This document shows positions 42,078-48,774 of a DNA stretch of 64,000 bases, in pieces. How positions within the stretch are numbered: the stretch's first letter is position 1; every line of letters starts with the position of its first letter. A program made the translations under genes and the position numbers. Below the pieces are notes generated by a model that saw nothing but the letters and a program-made list of their open reading frames with translations, made no database searches and was not told the origin of the DNA. Source of the stretch: Microbacterium trichothecenolyticum (GTDB lineage: Bacteria; Actinomycetota; Actinomycetes; Actinomycetales; Microbacteriaceae); the NCBI RefSeq assembly GCF_000956465.1, contig NZ_JYJA01000038.1, forward strand, positions 1 to 64,000. Direction: 5' to 3'.

Positions 42078-43316
42078 CTAGGCGAATGCGCTCATACCCG
42101 TGATGTCGCGGCCGATGAGCAGCGCCTGCACGCTCTCGGTGCCCTCGTACGTGTGGATCGCCTCGATGTCGGCCAGGTGCTGCATGACGCCGTTCTCGAG
42201 CAGGATGCCGTTGCCGCCGAGCATGTCGCGGGCGGTCGACGCGATCCGGCGTGCGGCGCGGGTGTTGTGGTACTTCGCGAGCGAGGCCTGCGTCGGGCGC
42301 AGCTCGCCGCGCTCCTCGAGATCGGCCATCCAGCGGCAGTACAGCTGCATCGCGGTGAGCTCCTCGAGCATGTTCGCGAGCCGCTCCTGCACCATCTGGA
42401 ACTTCGCCAGAGGCTTGCCGAACTGGATGCGCTGCTGCGAGTACGACAGCGCCGCCTCGTAGCAGGCGGTCGCATGACCGAGCGCCGACCAGGCGACACC
42501 CGAGCGGGTCGAGTACAGCACGGTCGAGGCATCCTTGAAGCTCTTGGTGCCGGGCAGCACGGCATCGGACGCCACGCGCACGCCGTCGAGCGCGATGTGC
42601 GCCTGATGGATGCCGCGCAGCGACGCCTTGCCGGTGATCACCGTGCCGGTGTAACCCGGGGCGTCCTGCTCGACGAGGAAGCAGCGCACCGCGCCGTGGA
42701 ACTCGTCGTCGTCCGCCTCGACACGCGCCCACACGAACGTGATGCCGCCCGAGGCGCCGTTGCCGATCCACTTCTTCGCGCCGTCGATCACCCATTCGCC
42801 GGTGGACGAGTCCCGGCGGGCGACGGTCTCGAGGGACACCGAGTCCGATCCGTGGTCGGGTTCGGTGAGGGCGAAGGATGCGGCGACCTCGCCGCGTGCG
42901 ATCGGCACCAGCCAGCGGGCCTGCTGCTCGTCGCTGCCGAACAGCGCGAGCGTGCGGAGGGCGAGGCCGCCCTGGACCGCGAGCACGGTGCCGAGCGAGC
43001 CGTCGCCGCGCGAGATCTCCATGTTCACCAGTCCCGCCGCCAGAGGCGAGAAGCGCGTCAGCGCGGGGTGGACGATGCCGTCGTTGAAGAGGTCGAGCGC
43101 GCCGCCGCGCATCGCGATGTCGAGCGGGTACTCGCCGGTGTCCCACGCGTCCTGCATGCGCGTACCCACCTCGTCGACGTACGCCTGCGCCCGCTCCCAC
43201 ACCTCGCGGTCGGCGGCGGGGATGTCGCCGAACACGGCGTAGTAGTCGGTGCCCCGGCGGCGGGTGACATCGTAGCCCTCGACGCGCTGGCCGGGGCGGG
43301 GCTGGAAGTCGGTCAC
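42078..43316 (-). CDS. acyl-CoA dehydrogenase
   Basis: A 412-residue flavoenzyme. N-terminal helical domain, beta domain with FALTEPDHGSDSVSLETVARR and WVIDGAKKWIGNGASGG (FAD-binding signatures), and C-terminal helices with CYEAALSYSQQRIQFGKPLAKFQMVQ; the catalytic Glu is likely in HTYEGTESVQALLIGRDITG, the glutaryl-CoA/isovaleryl branch arrangement. It removes the alpha-beta hydrogens of an acyl-CoA; the sequence is closest in style to glutaryl-CoA dehydrogenase-like actinobacterial enzymes. GTG start at 43316 with AGGAG seven bases upstream. Divergent from the DyP cassette. Confidence 0.92.
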   Translation of the reverse strand: MTDFQPRPGQRVEGYDVTRRRGTDYYAVFGDIPAADREVWERAQAYVDEVGTRMQDAWDTGEYPLDIAMRGGALDLFNDGIVHPALTRFSPLAAGLVNMEISRGDGSLGTVLAVQGGLALRTLALFGSDEQQARWLVPIARGEVAASFALTEPDHGSDSVSLETVARRDSSTGEWVIDGAKKWIGNGASGGITFVWARVEADDDEFHGAVRCFLVEQDAPGYTGTVITGKASLRGIHQAHIALDGVRVASDAVLPGTKSFKDASTVLYSTRSGVAWSALGHATACYEAALSYSQQRIQFGKPLAKFQMVQERLANMLEELTAMQLYCRWMADLEERGELRPTQASLAKYHNTRAARRIASTARDMLGGNGILLENGVMQHLADIEAIHTYEGTESVQALLIGRDITGMSAFA

Positions 43317-43431
43317 GATCGGACTCCTGGCGGTGGGTGCGGGTGGTGCGGTATCCGATTCTCGTGGAACTGAATCCCACGATCAATAGTACTCAGTCTC
43401 ATCGTCCCCTCCCACCCGGACTGTTCGCGCC

Positions 43432-43517
43432 GATCCGGAATTCGGAGCTCGCGTCCGTTTCCGGAGCGTCGGTGGCGCATAACTTCGGAAAGGGCGTGGT
43501 TCTGCGAATTCCGGATC
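43432..43517. promoter_or_regulatory. perfect 13-bp inverted repeat upstream of the DyP cassette
   Basis: GATCCGGAATTCG at 43432-43444 and its exact complement at 43505-43517, 60 bp apart. The right arm covers the -35 position of the leaderless promoter at 43526-43531. Two inverted binding sites for one regulator, with looping, are more likely than a terminator. Confidence 0.6.
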
Positions 43518-43525
43518 CGCTGCGC

Positions 43526-43531
43526 TAGCTT
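43526..43531 (+). promoter_or_regulatory. -10 box (TAGCTT) of leaderless DyP cassette
   Basis: TAGCTT, seven bases, then the ATG at 43539. Confidence 0.6.
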
Positions 43532-43538
43532 CTCGAGC

Positions 43539-44477
43539 ATGGAACTGGTCCGGTTCTCGGCGCCCGCACACCTCGACGATGCGGGGCCGGCATCGGATTT
43601 TCCCGATCAGTGGCACGACCTCGTCAGCGGGCTGATCGCCGCGTCGACCGAGGTGAGCGGGCGCGGCGCGTACGTGAACCCGACGCTGCGTCCCGGGCGA
43701 CGCGATCGCGCGCGGGCGATCACCTGGACGGGACTCTCGAGGCCGTTGCTCATGGAACACCGCGACGACCGCCGCGCCGCGTACGCGGCGGCGGAGTCGC
43801 GCGAGGTGCAGATCGAGTACCTCGAATGGCACGTCGAGAAGGTCGACGGCAGGATCGCGCGCGTCACCTTCACCACCGAGACGCCGGAGTACTGGATGCT
43901 GCTCGCCGAGCTGCACCCGGAGGCCGTGCTCGCGCTCTACCGGCGATTCGTCTCGCCGGCCGTCGCTGAGCAAGACCTCTTTCCCGACGGCGGCGCATAC
44001 GACCCCCGGAACCGGTGGAATACGACCGACGGCATCGTGCACTACGTCATGCCCATCAACTCGATGGGCGATCTGCTCGGAGTCTCCCAGGAGAGCGAGC
44101 CGTCGCAGCACGCCATCGACGGCTACGACGCGCTGCCGTATTCGAGGGCGACCGGTGCCGACGCCCGCATCAACTTCGACGTCTGGGCGATGTCGCGGCA
44201 GGGGCTGTCGGTCGCCACGGCGGATCCGCCCGGCCTCTACATGATCGGCTGGGACGACTCGGGCTGGACCAAGCCCGACGGCACGCCTGTCGGCGACTAC
44301 TGGACGATCGAGCGCGGCGCACGAGGCGCGGCGTTGCGGGTGGCGTACGAGGTGCCGGCAGATGAGGGGTTCCGGGTGGGCGACATCCGCATCGGCGGGC
44401 GACCGATCGACTTCGGCGGCCAGATCGCCGAGCACATCACCATGTCGGCGCACGTCGTGAGCGGGGGAGCGGCATGA
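43539..44477 (+). CDS. protein of unknown function co-encoded with DyP peroxidase
   Basis: A 312-residue soluble protein without signal peptide, membrane helix or known motif. It is rich in aromatic residues (WHDLVSGLIAAS, NRWNTTDGIVHYVM, LYMIGWDDSGWTKPDG). A single domain of mixed strands seems likely. It overlaps the DyP-type peroxidase gene by four bases (ATGA at 44474-44477), so the two products are made together in similar amounts and probably act together; partner, substrate donor or maturation factor are all possible. I do not recognise the family. Confidence 0.8.
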   Translation: MELVRFSAPAHLDDAGPASDFPDQWHDLVSGLIAASTEVSGRGAYVNPTLRPGRRDRARAITWTGLSRPLLMEHRDDRRAAYAAAESREVQIEYLEWHVEKVDGRIARVTFTTETPEYWMLLAELHPEAVLALYRRFVSPAVAEQDLFPDGGAYDPRNRWNTTDGIVHYVMPINSMGDLLGVSQESEPSQHAIDGYDALPYSRATGADARINFDVWAMSRQGLSVATADPPGLYMIGWDDSGWTKPDGTPVGDYWTIERGARGAALRVAYEVPADEGFRVGDIRIGGRPIDFGGQIAEHITMSAHVVSGGAA

Positions 44478-46198
44478 GCGGCGAGGGAGCGCACGCGCTG
44501 GCACGGCTGATGCCGGCCGGCGTCCCGCGCCTTTCGGGAATCGAGCTGCCTACGCCCGAGCCGGCGCCCGTCGCCCGGTCGCTCGCGGCGGACGCGGTCC
44601 CGGAGGGGGAGCCGCGGTTCGATCCGGCGACGACCGCCGACATCCAGGGCAACGTCATCCCCGGGTTCAACAAGGATCACCAGCGGTTCCTGTTCCTGCG
44701 GATCGACGAGGTCGACCGCGCCCGCGCCTGGCTCGAGTGGCTCGCGCCGCGCCTCAGCAGCATGCAGGAGGTGCTCGACTTCCGTCGCGAGTTCCGGCGG
44801 GAGCGACTGCGGACGGGCGCCACCGAGCCCACGACACCCGCCACCTGGGTCGCCTTCGCGCTCTCGGGCCCGGCCGTCGCGAAGCTTCTGGGCGACGAGG
44901 CGCTGGACGCGATGAGCGATGCCGCCTTCCGGCAGGGGCTCGCCGCGCGTTCGACCTACCTCGGTGATCCGGCCGACCCCGCGAGGTCCGGACACCGCGC
45001 CCGCTGGCGCGTCGGCGGCGATGAATCGGAGGCCGACTTCCTGGTGACGGTCGCCGCCGATTCCGCCGCGGATGCCGAGGCCGAGGCATCCGCGATCCTC
45101 GAAGCGGGTGCGCGGAACGGGGTGTCGGCGCTCTTCGCTCAGGCCGGCGAGAACCTGCCTGGCAACCTCGGCGGGCACGAGCACTTCGGCTTCAAGGACG
45201 GCGTCTCGCAGCCCGGCGTGCGGGGCGCGACGGCCGATGGCGAACTGCTCGCACCGCGTTACCTCGACCCGCGCGACCCGCACGCACGCCTCTTCGGGAA
45301 GGCGGGTCAGCCGCTCGTCTGGCCGGGACAGTTCGTGCTCGGGATGCCGCGGCAGAACCCCGCCGATCCGCTCGTGCCCGCGGCCGACGAAGGGGTGTTC
45401 CCCGACTGGGCACGCCTCGGCTCGTACCTGGTCTGCCGGCGCCTCGCGCAGGACGTGCCCGCGTTCTGGGACTTCGCGGCCGCCGCGAGCGCGGAGTACG
45501 GCACGGATCCGGTGCATTTCGCCTCGCTGATGGTCGGCCGCTGGCCGAGCGGCGCTCCCCTCTCCCGAACACCGGATCGTGACGACCTCGACCTCGCCGG
45601 CGACGAGTTCGCGCACAACCACTTCCAGTTCGACGACGGCACGAAGGCGTGGACGCCGGACGCCGGCCTCATCGAGGGCGGCTACGGCGGCGACGGGCAC
45701 CCGAAGGCACGGGCCGACGTCTTCGGCGACGTGTGCCCGATGGCGGGGCACATCCGCAAGGTGAACCCGCGCGACAGCGGCACCGACTTCGGCGCCCCCG
45801 CCGACACGATGATGCGGCTGATGCTGCGTCGCGGCATCCCGTACGGGCCCGTGCTCGCGGGTGTCACCGATCCGTCACCGGAACTGGTCGCTGCCGAGCG
45901 CGGCCTCATGTTCGTCGCGCACATGGCGTCGATCGAGGACCAGTTCGAATTCGTCACCCGGCGGTGGGCGAACTCCGCCCTCCAGCCCAACGCCGGCGGG
46001 CATGACCCGGTCATCGGCCAGGCCGACGTCTACGGCCGCCGCGACCGCTCGTTCGAGGTGCGCACACCGTCGGGGAAGGCCCACAGGTTCGTCCTCGACC
46101 GCGAGTGGGTGACGCCGACCGGCGGCGGCTACTTCTTCGCCCCGGCGATCTCGGCCGTGGGCGGGCACCTGGCGGGGGAGGCCACGCCGGCCGGCTGA
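44474..46198 (+). CDS. DyP-type heme peroxidase
   Basis: A 574-residue dye-decolorizing peroxidase. GFKDG at 239-243 supplies the distal Asp (D242) of the GxxDG motif; H426 (MAGHIRKVNPRD) is the proximal heme ligand; the distal Arg is in MMRLMLRRGIPYG. The N-terminal half keeps the ferredoxin-like DyP fold (IQGNVIPGFNKDHQRFLFLRI). The length, well above the 300-450 of classes A and B, places it with the long C/D (V) class. No Tat or Sec signal: cytosolic or co-exported. It oxidises dyes or phenolics with H2O2. Coupled to the unknown gene upstream; a 9-bp hairpin spans its stop codon. Confidence 0.93.
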   Translation: MSGEGAHALARLMPAGVPRLSGIELPTPEPAPVARSLAADAVPEGEPRFDPATTADIQGNVIPGFNKDHQRFLFLRIDEVDRARAWLEWLAPRLSSMQEVLDFRREFRRERLRTGATEPTTPATWVAFALSGPAVAKLLGDEALDAMSDAAFRQGLAARSTYLGDPADPARSGHRARWRVGGDESEADFLVTVAADSAADAEAEASAILEAGARNGVSALFAQAGENLPGNLGGHEHFGFKDGVSQPGVRGATADGELLAPRYLDPRDPHARLFGKAGQPLVWPGQFVLGMPRQNPADPLVPAADEGVFPDWARLGSYLVCRRLAQDVPAFWDFAAAASAEYGTDPVHFASLMVGRWPSGAPLSRTPDRDDLDLAGDEFAHNHFQFDDGTKAWTPDAGLIEGGYGGDGHPKARADVFGDVCPMAGHIRKVNPRDSGTDFGAPADTMMRLMLRRGIPYGPVLAGVTDPSPELVAAERGLMFVAHMASIEDQFEFVTRRWANSALQPNAGGHDPVIGQADVYGRRDRSFEVRTPSGKAHRFVLDREWVTPTGGGYFFAPAISAVGGHLAGEATPAG

Positions 46199-46207
46199 CC
46201 GGCCGGC
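46186..46207 (+). terminator. hairpin spanning the DyP stop codon
   Basis: Nine-bp arms GCCGGCCGG/CCGGCCGGC with the loop CTGA, which contains the stop codon. No U-tract. Confidence 0.4.
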
Positions 46208-46323
46208 TGCCGACGCTCAGCTCTCGGGGTCGTACGGGAAGGCTCGCAGCTCCTGCGCGCGCCGGCAGGCGACCGCGAGCCGACACCTCCGACATACGCC
46301 ATCCCGCCGTGCGGGCCGCCCCG

Positions 46324-46329
46324 GATAAT
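46324..46329 (+). promoter_or_regulatory. -10 box (GATAAT) of leaderless SnoaL-like gene
   Basis: GATAAT, six bases (GAGGAG), then GTG at 46336. The spacer could also be read as a ribosome binding site but is too close to the GTG to work as one. Confidence 0.55.
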
Positions 46330-46335
46330 GAGGAG

Positions 46336-46743
46336 GTGGAGCTGTGGGAGATGCGCGAGTGGTACGCCGACTTCCTCGACGCATGCAACCGCCACGACCT
46401 CGATGCCATCCGGTCGTTCCTGCATCCCTCGGTGCGCCGCGCCCACCTTCCGGCGGGTGCCGACGCCTGGATCTCCGACCTGGCGGATCTGTTCGCCGCT
46501 TTCCCGGACTGGCGGTGGCGGCGCATCCAGCTCGTCGCCGAGGACGACCGCCTCGCCGCCCACGTGCGCGGCGCCGGCACCCAGGTCGGCGCGTACCTCG
46601 GCGTCGAGCCCACCCGCCGTCACGTCAACGTCGCCGAATTCGCGATGTACCGGGTGGTCACAGGCCGGATCACCGAGTACTCCGGCTCCGATGCGCGGTT
46701 CGAGGTGCGGGAGCAGCTGAGCGGATCGCCCGTCGGCCGTTGA
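46336..46743 (+). CDS. SnoaL-like polyketide-cyclase/NTF2-fold protein
   Basis: A 135-residue cytosolic protein with the SnoaL/ester cyclase arrangement: DACNRHDLDAIRSFLHPSVRR at the N-terminus, FAAFPDWRWRRIQLVAEDDRLAAHVRGAGTQ in the middle and RHVNVAEFAMYRVVTGRITEY at the end. NTF2-fold proteins of this type bind small hydrophobic ligands; some catalyse aldol cyclisation or ester hydrolysis. The specific reaction is unknown. I chose GTG 46336 because it follows GATAAT by six bases; ATG 46351 is the alternative. Confidence 0.82.
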   Translation: MELWEMREWYADFLDACNRHDLDAIRSFLHPSVRRAHLPAGADAWISDLADLFAAFPDWRWRRIQLVAEDDRLAAHVRGAGTQVGAYLGVEPTRRHVNVAEFAMYRVVTGRITEYSGSDARFEVREQLSGSPVGR

Positions 46744-46772
46744 CCGGTCTGCCGGGCGGGGTGACCGCGCGC

Positions 46773-46778
46773 CATAAT
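46773..46778 (+). promoter_or_regulatory. -10 box (CATAAT) of leaderless DUF1801 gene
   Basis: CATAAT, six bases (GACGAC), then GTG at 46785. Confidence 0.55.
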
Positions 46779-46784
46779 GACGAC

Positions 46785-47207
46785 GTGAGCGAGATCAAGA
46801 CCCAGGCGACGGACGCGGATGTGTCGGCTTTCCTCGAGTCGGCGACGCCGCGGCGACGGCGCGACGATGGGATGGCCCTGGCGGAGATCTTCGGCGAGGT
46901 GACCGGAGCCGAGCCCGTCATGTGGGGTCCGTCGATGGTCGGCTATGGAAGCTATCGCTACGTGTCTCCGTCAGACACCAAGCGGCAGGGCCAGTGGCCC
47001 AAGGCCGCGTTCTCACCGCGCAAGGCGCAGCTCTCGCTCTACGGGCTGAAGGACCTCCCCGCCGGCGCCGAGCTGCTGCCGGAGCTCGGAGAGTACACCG
47101 AGGGTGCGGGCTGTGTGTATGTCAAGAAGCTCGACGACGTCGATCTCGACGTCCTGCGGCGGCTGATCGCCATCGCGTGGGGGCGCGGCGACGACCCGCT
47201 GCCCTAG
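46785..47207 (+). CDS. DUF1801-family protein
   Basis: A 140-residue cytosolic protein. The family core is clear: EPVMWGPSMVGYGSYRYVSPSDTKRQGQWP and AFSPRKAQLSLYGLKDL, ending with a strand-helix (CVYVKKLDDVDLDVLRRLI). DUF1801 shares the YdhG-like fold, whose function is not known; an iron-related role has been suggested for some members. GTG start, leaderless. Its TAG stop overlaps the TAG stop of the convergent gene within the bases CTAG at 47204-47207. Confidence 0.88.
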   Translation: MSEIKTQATDADVSAFLESATPRRRRDDGMALAEIFGEVTGAEPVMWGPSMVGYGSYRYVSPSDTKRQGQWPKAAFSPRKAQLSLYGLKDLPAGAELLPELGEYTEGAGCVYVKKLDDVDLDVLRRLIAIAWGRGDDPLP

Positions 47208-47593
47208 CCCGCGTGGTCGTCGAGCGCCCGGCGCAGGTACTTCGGCGCCTGCACGCGCCACGCCTCGGTGACCAGCTCGGCGAGGTGCTCCTCGTCGATG
47301 CCGGCCATGCGGAACGCGACCTTCGGCTCGCCCCACGGCGTGGTCGTGCGCAGGAACACGTCGGGCTCCATCTCGACCAGGGCCAGGGCGTCGATCGGAT
47401 CGGCGACCTTGACACCGACGACGAGCTCGGACGCGATGATGGCCCGCATGTCATCGGGGATGCTCGGCCAGGGGTGGCACTCCCAGGCGTAGAGCTTGCC
47501 GCGCACGAACCAGGCAGCGCCGCCCGTCGTCGTGCGCTCTTCGCTGCCCGGAAGCGCGGCCGCGGTGCCGCGCAGATCGTCGAGGGTGGCCAC
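47204..47593 (-). CDS. MmcQ/YjbR-family protein
   Basis: A 129-residue protein of the MmcQ/YjbR superfamily (double-wing fold): LPGSEERTTTGGAAWFVRGKLYAW at the start, VADPIDALALVEMEPDVFLRTTTPWGEPKVAFRMAGID in the middle and a helical AWRVQAPKYLRRALDD end. Members are thought to bind DNA, but the function is open. GTG start at 47593, exactly six bases after a minus-strand TAGGCT, is leaderless. Confidence 0.87.
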   Translation of the reverse strand: MATLDDLRGTAAALPGSEERTTTGGAAWFVRGKLYAWECHPWPSIPDDMRAIIASELVVGVKVADPIDALALVEMEPDVFLRTTTPWGEPKVAFRMAGIDEEHLAELVTEAWRVQAPKYLRRALDDHAG

Positions 47594-47599
47594 GCCCAG

Positions 47600-47605
47600 A
47601 GCCTA
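47600..47605 (-). promoter_or_regulatory. -10 box (TAGGCT) of leaderless MmcQ/YjbR gene
   Basis: Minus-strand TAGGCT, six bases (CTGGGC), then GTG at 47593. Confidence 0.6.
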
Positions 47606-47646
47606 CGGCGCCCCTCCGACGCGCCCGTGGCCCCTGTCCCGTTCGC

Positions 47647-48759
47647 TCAGAACGTGATCAGCTGGCGCAGCTCGCCGCCCGCGGCGAGCCGGTCCATCGC
47701 GGCGTCGAGGTCGTCGAGACCGATGCGGGACGAGACGAGCCTCTCGAGCGGCAGGCGCCCCGCGCGCCACAGCTCGACGTAGCGCGGAATGTCGCGGCTC
47801 GGCACGGCGGAGCCGAGGTAGCTGCCGACGACGGTCCGTGCTTCGGCGGTCAGCAGCAGCGGAGACACGCTCGCGCGCGCGTCGGGCGCCGGCAGTCCCA
47901 CCGTGACGGTGGTGCCACCCGGCGCAGTGAGGGCGAGCGCGGTCTCGAACGCGCGCGCGGCGCCGGCCGCCTCCACGACGACGGGGGCACGGATGCCGCG
48001 GTCAACGGCTTCGGCGGGAGTCAGCGCCTCGCTCGCCCCGCACGCCAGGGCGGCGGCGAGCTTCGAGGGCATCGTGTCGACCCCGATCACCTCGTGTCCG
48101 AGCGCGACCGCGACGAGGAGGGCCGCCATGCCCACGCCGCCGAGACCCACCACGACGACACGGCCTCCCGTCGCGGGGCGGCCGGCGTTGACGACCGCTC
48201 CGCCGCCCGTGAGCACCGCGCAGCCGAGGAGTGCGGCGATCTCGGGCGGCACGTCGGTGTCGACGCGCACGACCGACGCGCGACTCACCACGGCGTGGGT
48301 GGCGAAGGCCGAGACGCCGAGGTGGTGGTGCACCTCCTGCTGCTCGCCCCCGCGATCGCGATGGAGACGGATGCCGCCGCCGAGCAGCGTCCCGGCGGCA
48401 TTGGCCGCCGAACCCGGCGTGCACGGCAGCCGCCCGTCGGTGAGGCATCCGTCGCACTCGCCGCAGCGGGGAAGGAACGTCATGACCACGCGATCGCCGA
48501 CGGCGACGCCGCCGGCGCCGGCGCCGACCTGCTCGACGATGCCCGCGGCCTCGTGGCCCAGCAGCATCGGGACCGGACGCACGCGGTTGCCGTCGACGAC
48601 GCTGAGGTCGGAGTGGCAGACGCCCGCGGCTTCGATCCGCACGAGCAGCTCGCCGTCTCCGGGCGGCTCGAGCTCGAGCTCGCCCACCGTGAACGGGTGC
48701 GTCTGCGCGAACGGCGACGGGGCGCCCGAGACCTCGAGCACTGCTGCGGTGATCTTCAT
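47647..48759 (-). CDS. zinc-dependent alcohol dehydrogenase
   Basis: A 370-residue medium-chain dehydrogenase. Catalytic zinc ligands: CHSDLS and GHEAAGIV; structural zinc: CGECDGCLTDGRLPC. The Rossmann fold signature GLGGVGMAALL is near residue 200, with a late Asp (VIGVDTMPSK) that favours NAD over NADP. Members of this ClassIII/AdhD-like group oxidise alcohols or S-conjugates to aldehydes. It starts 15 bases after the P-type ATPase stop on the same strand and may be co-transcribed with it, though no functional link is obvious. Confidence 0.93.
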   Translation of the reverse strand: MKITAAVLEVSGAPSPFAQTHPFTVGELELEPPGDGELLVRIEAAGVCHSDLSVVDGNRVRPVPMLLGHEAAGIVEQVGAGAGGVAVGDRVVMTFLPRCGECDGCLTDGRLPCTPGSAANAAGTLLGGGIRLHRDRGGEQQEVHHHLGVSAFATHAVVSRASVVRVDTDVPPEIAALLGCAVLTGGGAVVNAGRPATGGRVVVVGLGGVGMAALLVAVALGHEVIGVDTMPSKLAAALACGASEALTPAEAVDRGIRAPVVVEAAGAARAFETALALTAPGGTTVTVGLPAPDARASVSPLLLTAEARTVVGSYLGSAVPSRDIPRYVELWRAGRLPLERLVSSRIGLDDLDAAMDRLAAGGELRQLITF

Positions 48760-48774
48760 CTCTCCGTGTACGTG

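Noticed and set aside
40773..43373. An 866-codon plus-strand frame antisense to the AI-2E family and acyl-CoA dehydrogenase genes
   Set aside because: Charged low-complexity translation; both minus-strand products are recognisable families.
43432..43517. The 13-bp inverted repeat as a terminator or IS end
   Set aside because: A 60-base loop is too long for an intrinsic terminator, there is no U-tract, and no transposase or target duplication is present.
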